Below are positions 59,413-64,000 of a stretch of DNA of 64,000 nucleotides, in pieces. The stretch comes from Carnegiea gigantea. Its lineage: Eukaryota; Streptophyta; Magnoliopsida; Caryophyllales; Cactaceae. The first letter of the stretch is position 1. Every line of letters starts with the position of its first letter. The stretch spans positions 1,844,191 through 1,908,190 of the forward strand of contig JAKOGI010000005.1 in the NCBI GenBank assembly GCA_029747015.1, in the 5' to 3' direction. The position numbers and the translations under genes were made by a program. The notes under the pieces were generated by a model. That model worked only from the letters and a program-made list of their open reading frames with translations, searched no databases and was not told where the DNA came from.

Positions 59413-60894
59413 TTAATTTGTATAGATAGAATCAGGGGAGTAGCTGCATGAGAACTCCCTGGCACAATGATGACTGTCCGATCCATCATCTTCATTTTCA
59501 TCATCACCTCCATCTTCGTATTGATCATAATAAGCATCATTGTTAAGCGAAGAAGACGAAGACTGACAATCAGTAGCAGTAGCATTAGTCAAGCTATTGA
59601 TGAGGAGCTTCCTTTTCTTGTAGTTGGCCTTGAAACAAGCTTGTCTCAGCCTCTTGGTTCTGTCTTCTAGTTGTATGTCTGGCATGTCTTCCATCAACTT
59701 CTTCTCTTTTTCCAAAATCTTAATCGCCTCGCTCAGCTTTCTTCCATTCATCTGATCTCCTCCTTCCTTCCCCATTTCCTTCAGATACATTACATATCAT
59801 CAAGCATTTCCAACGTATTGTTACTAAATACTTGGGTTCAAATCCTGCCTAAACAAGTCAATTGACAGAGAAATGAAAGCGTAATATATACGGACGTACG
59901 CATGCATGTACCTGAACATTTTTAATTAATGTTTGAAGGCTCATGAGCTTCCTATGAGGCCATCGACGAATGCCCAACTCCCTGCACTTTTTCTTGAGCA
60001 ATGTTAATCCAACGTTGAGTTCTTTGGCTGCTTGGGTTATGGGCATGTAGAAGTACTGGCTAATCATCTCCTTTGAGAGTGCCTTAGAATTACTGTTGTT
60101 TTGATCAACCTTCTCTTCTGATGATTTGCGTTTCTTTGCCTCGTCACCATTACCAAGATCTTCCTCATGGTAAAAAACCAATGGTTGGACTTTCTCTAAC
60201 TCATCATCCAAATCTCTCAAACCCTTCAACTCACTTCCATAGCCTCCTTCATATATGGTGTTCGTATTATCTAATACATCATGAAGGTGATATGAAAAAT
60301 CGCAAATATATAAACATAATAATTCTATGCGTCTCGGATAAGATATGTCGAGCTACTTATTTTCCAATGTAGTTGACATGTTAGGGTGTCATTTCTTATC
60401 AGTTGATGCAACTGATAGATGCGAAGGAATATTATTATTTTAAAAAAAAAAAGTATGGTGCAGGTGTAAATTAATTAAGCATACCTTGGACTTGAAGAAG
60501 TGAAATTGGATCTGAGAAGCTTGGCACAAAGTCAAGTGGTGAACATATTGGATGATGATAATGAGGGTCATTAGTGTAGTGCTCTATCAAAGGAGTGGGA
60601 TTATCCAAATGCCTAATCTCTAGCAAAGGAAGCTCGTCATATTGTTGCCACTCCAATGAAGATAGACTATACCCACTTCCAAATCACATCAAAAAAGTAA
60701 AAATAAAAAAAAATTAGATATATATACCCAATCACTACATCATTAGATGAAATTAAGACTAATTAAGTGAGAAATATAACTAAAGATGAGTACTTGAAAT
60801 CAGAAGATTGATGGGGTTGCATGGATCCTTGTTCACCCTTGGCTTGCATATGCATACTCGTAGACCACCATGCCTGTTTTTGAGTGCTCCACAT
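59413..60894 (-). CDS. RWP-RK domain transcription factor, RKD type, 4 exons, 335 aa
   Basis: Exons on the minus strand are 60894-60794, 60666-60485, 60270-59912 and 59778-59413, all GT-AG. The RWP-RK domain is at about 159-208: a [20 protein letters not shown] helix, [11 protein letters not shown], then [14 protein letters not shown] with the invariant RWPxRK motif at 197-202. A charged helical region after it ([17 protein letters not shown]...) fits the usual coiled coil, and an acidic stretch ([15 protein letters not shown]) is near the C-terminus. There is no NIN-type N-terminal domain or PB1 domain, so it is an RKD. Plant RKDs act in egg-cell and early-embryo identity or in nitrogen responses. 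The member cannot be fixed from sequence. Exon 1 start is the least certain part. Confidence 0.92.
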
Positions 60895-61335
60895 TTTGAT
60901 GGATTCAAATTAAGAGAATGTGAAATGGATTTTGAAGGGGAATATGAAGAGGGCAAAATTCTGGTGATTTATAAGATGAAGAAATTAGAATAAATGAAGG
61001 GGAATATGAAGAGGTTAATTAATTGGGGTTATTATTATTAACCCATTAAAACAGTTTGATTAGAGTGGCGGCATATCATGGATTTGGCCTCTTCTACTAA
61101 TTACTCTATTCATTGTAACCAATTAATCATTAATATTCATCCCTTCTTTGCTTCATTTAATTTTTCTAGTATTGATCATTATATTTGTCCACTAAAACAA
61201 AATTTTAGCTGGGGGGGGGGGGGGGGGAGTGCATGTAGGTTACTTAATTAAACCTTCGCTGAAGCCTTGCTTCCATGTGTATGCATGTAGAATTAACAAT
61301 AAAATGGGATTTTTCCAATAATAAGAAGAAGAATG

Positions 61336-61392
<57 letters not shown>

Positions 61393-61589
61393 GGAATTTT
61401 TACGGAAAAGAAATACGTATATATGTGTCTTCATGCATGTAAGCACGTATTCTGTTTTTTTGGAGCATCAATCTTGTTACTTGGCATGGTGTCGTCAACT
61501 TTTCTAAGATTCAGACTTATATGTTATCCACACTTTGAAGTCTAAACGTCAAAAACATTCACATGAAGGGAAAAGACTACAAAAATATA
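60895..61589. other. RKD upstream region with microsatellite
   Basis: Presumed promoter of the RKD gene. Includes a 17-base G run (61211-61227) and an (AAT)n microsatellite (about 61338-61390). Confidence 0.5.
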
Positions 61590-61780
61590 CTTCCTCACTC
61601 CCATGTTCAGTGTCGAAAACACTCATTTTCATAGTCTCATTTTGTTGTCAAACTTCCCTTTTCGAATAACTTTTCTCTATTTTCATTGGTTGAATAATCA
61701 GTTACACAATATAAACCGCACTTAATATTTATTTCGGTAAATTCCCGAAATTTGACTACTAATACGAAACGGAGGGAATA
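61588..61780. mobile_element. Stowaway-like MITE (tentative)
   Basis: The left end, after TA at 61588-61589, reads CTTCCTCACTCCCATGTTC. The right end reads ACGAAACGGAGGGAA before TA at 61779-61780. The CTCCCTCCGT-type end and TA flanks are typical of Tc1/mariner Stowaway MITEs, but the inverted repeat is imperfect. Length is 189 bases. Confidence 0.5.
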
Positions 61781-63657
61781 TACTGATGCATTATAAGGCA
61801 TTGATTGTTTGGATTGTTAGTTCCAATTGATGCAGAATTTGTCAAATCGAGAAGATAATTTTCAACCTGTGGAATTAAGAGATGGCAAATTTTTCTGATG
61901 AAGGCTGTCAAAAGTCTCAAATTCAAGAGTGAAAATGTGAGAAATTGATGTCATGGAGAACCACGCTTGTTCATCTGAGCTCCGCGGTCGTTGGAAAATG
62001 GATATATATTCATGCACTTGATCACACTGATTCTCATTGGTCAGCCATGGCAGTCATAATATTAACAAATCCTTAATTCTGTCTTAAGTAGATAACCTCA
62101 TTTTAGGTTTATATTAGAGCCCTTTAGAGGAAGTATTGCTTGCTGATGCCAGGCATTGCACTTCTGTGTCATGAGAGTGTTTTTATTGGTTAATTATATT
62201 TGTTGTTCGTCTTTCTTTGATTTTATATGTGCAATGATATAGTTCAATTTTTTAAGTTGGTCGTATTGCCCGTGTCTAATAATCTCAATATTAAAAGTTT
62301 TAAAAAAAAAATCTCAATCTTGGGTTCTCATTTTGTAGTTCATTAAGAACGTGTAACAAAATAAAACAAAATAATTATTGAACTAAAATTCATTTATAGA
62401 TTCTAGATAGCATTAGTTTATTTAATCGCTCTAGCATTTAGATGCATATAACATAATGTAAATAGAGGAGTTACAAAGTAGGAATGATGATGATCATAGT
62501 AATAATTTACAACTTTGTAACTATTTAAATGGAAAATTTTATTCGTCCTCTTTTTAATTCTTCAGACACTATATTTTATCTTTATTCCTGATGACATAAG
62601 CAGTTTGTACAATACATTAAATCTAATAAAGGAGTCAAACCATAACATTTGGGATACATAAAAATTACATTGAAACACGAGGTAAGAAAAATATAAATAA
62701 GATACAGTGCACCTCAATACTTCCCTCATAAGCAAAGTATTGAGTAGACAAATTGAAGATGAGTACACTTGATAGTACCAAGCCATCGCCAAAGCTAATT
62801 TATACATAATCCACATAAAAAAGATCATTTATTTACGCAATGAGGATCCACACTTTGTAAGCAAATTACATGCATGCATTGTGAAACCAGCAAAGCTTCT
62901 GCTCAAGATCTTGCAAAATTGACAAGCCTTTGTTGGAAGCTTGGCTAAGAAATTCCAAATTGACAAATTTTATATCATCCCTTAAACTCATGAGTCAAAA
63001 CCAAATGCAATCATCAAAATACATGAATTCAGGTATTTGATTAGTTGAAGCAATGGCTTCTTCTCCTTGTAGAAAATACCATTTTTCTTATATTTATTTA
63101 TCGGGGAAAAAAATTATCCAAAAGTAGATAAGACCTTTTTTTATGACGGCCTCTTAATAATTCAATCGATCAATCATCAATAAGAAATAGATTACAACTA
63201 GTTTCCAGGCATTTATACATTGTTTGGATTGAAATAGAGAGGGGGAAGAGAAGAAAAGGAAAGTGATTTGTACTCACCTCATTTGGATATATTGTAAAAG
63301 GGGATAGAGGAGAAGGGAGGAGAACTATTAAAAATCTTTCTTTTTCCTCCTTTCCCCTTCATTTTAAGGGCCTGTTTGGTGAGAAAAAGTGGAATGAAAT
63401 ATAATCATGATTTGAATTCTGGGGGGTTAGGTATGGAACTTGAATCCTAAACCTAGTTGTTTGGTGAAAACTGAAATGGAATCAAATTCCAATTCTCGTT
63501 GTTTAGTGAGCAGTTATGGAATGGAATCAAACCTATTTTTATTATTGAAATGTTATATGTAATTGTAAATTATTGTTTTAATTTTTGTTATTTTTACTTT
63601 GTTAAAAGTGAAGTTTAAGCAACTTATTTTCTAACCATTTGAACATTTGTATTTCAT
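61781..63657. other. Intergenic, no supported gene
   Basis: AT-rich; the minus-strand frame at 62562-62828 has hydrophobic character but no recognisable domain or initiation context. Nothing else seen. Confidence 0.5.
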
Positions 63658-63790
63658 TATATTTATTTGTAATTCCTATCTACGGATAGGAATACCAGTA
63701 GGGGTAAGATTGCCTACAGCTGAATCTCCCCAGACCCCGCGAAAGCGGAACCCATACTGAGGTGGTGTTGTTGTATATTTATTTGTAATT
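63658..63790 (+). mobile_element. 99-bp RTE LINE tail with perfect 17-bp TSD
   Basis: The insert 63675-63773 matches the last ~95 bases of the RTE LINE: AGGAATACC, GGGGTAAG, CTCCCCAGACCCCGCGAAAG and the terminal GTTGTTG. It is flanked by the exact 17-base direct repeat TATATTTATTTGTAATT (63658-63674 and 63774-63790). It is an extremely 5'-truncated, + strand insertion. Confidence 0.9.
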
Positions 63791-64000
63791 GATTATTTTT
63801 TAATAATTAATTAATTTTTTAATAATTAATCATCATTTTATAATTTGTAATGTTTTCTCTCTGCAAGAACTAAAAACAGATATTCAATTCAACCCAGAAA
63901 CAAAAACCAAAAAATCCCAAAAAAATTATAGAAAAAATGTTTTTCATATCCAACCATTCTAACCCATCTTCTTATGGCCTCTTCTTCATTCTCTTTCATC
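63791..64000. other. AT-rich end of window
   Basis: No feature beyond short A- and T-rich repeats (TTAATAATTAAT). The final ~40 bases turn CT-rich and could be the start of a neighbouring transcript leader, but no frame can be followed. Confidence 0.4.

Noticed and set aside
61240..61446. Poly-Tyr/poly-Ile frames
   Set aside because: Produced by the (AAT)n microsatellite.

Overview
This window is nuclear DNA of a flowering plant, very probably a eudicot. It is AT-rich, its genes have GT-AG introns, and it holds plant-only families (a Dof/CDF factor, an RWP-RK factor, GDSL lipases, plastid malate dehydrogenase) among LTR retrotransposons, an RTE-type LINE and MITE-like elements. I cannot name the species.

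I support seven protein-coding genes. Left to right they are: an HNH-nuclease-fold protein (+, 3992-10827, 4 exons); a cycling Dof factor close to CDF3 (-, 20123-17187, 2 exons); a small secreted peptide precursor (+, 41779-42488, 3 short exons that ordinary ORF calling misses); two tandem GDSL esterase/lipases (-, 49082-47372 and 52882-51275, 5 exons each); plastid NAD-malate dehydrogenase (+, 57173-58417, intronless CDS); and an RWP-RK (RKD-type) factor (-, 60894-59413, 4 exons). The order HNH - CDF - small secreted protein - plastid MDH recalls Arabidopsis At3g47490-At3g47520. That is from memory and needs checking.

The rest is mostly mobile DNA, much of it with boundaries that can be read from target-site duplications (TSDs). 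The 5-kb first intron of the HNH gene holds a terminal-inverted-repeat element (about 5766-6062), minisatellites and a 280-bp SMART-like mini-LTR element (8714-8993). A solo LTR lies at 20866-21606. A decayed Ty1/copia element spans 23637-35358 and carries a complete RTE LINE insertion (29207-33332, minus strand, 18-bp TSD) immediately behind its reverse-transcriptase active-site motif. A young TRIM lies at 39559-40165. An internally deleted copia element keeping only gag and protease lies at 42802-45217. A 99-bp LINE tail with a perfect 17-bp TSD lies at 63675-63773.

The most unusual structure is in the long 5' leader of the large copia element. About 23 short hairpins lie between 25573 and 26716. 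They share a five-base loop close to T-N-Y-G-T but have different stems, with changes on both arms that keep pairing. I know of no described element family with such an array. It is the main candidate for an undescribed system here.
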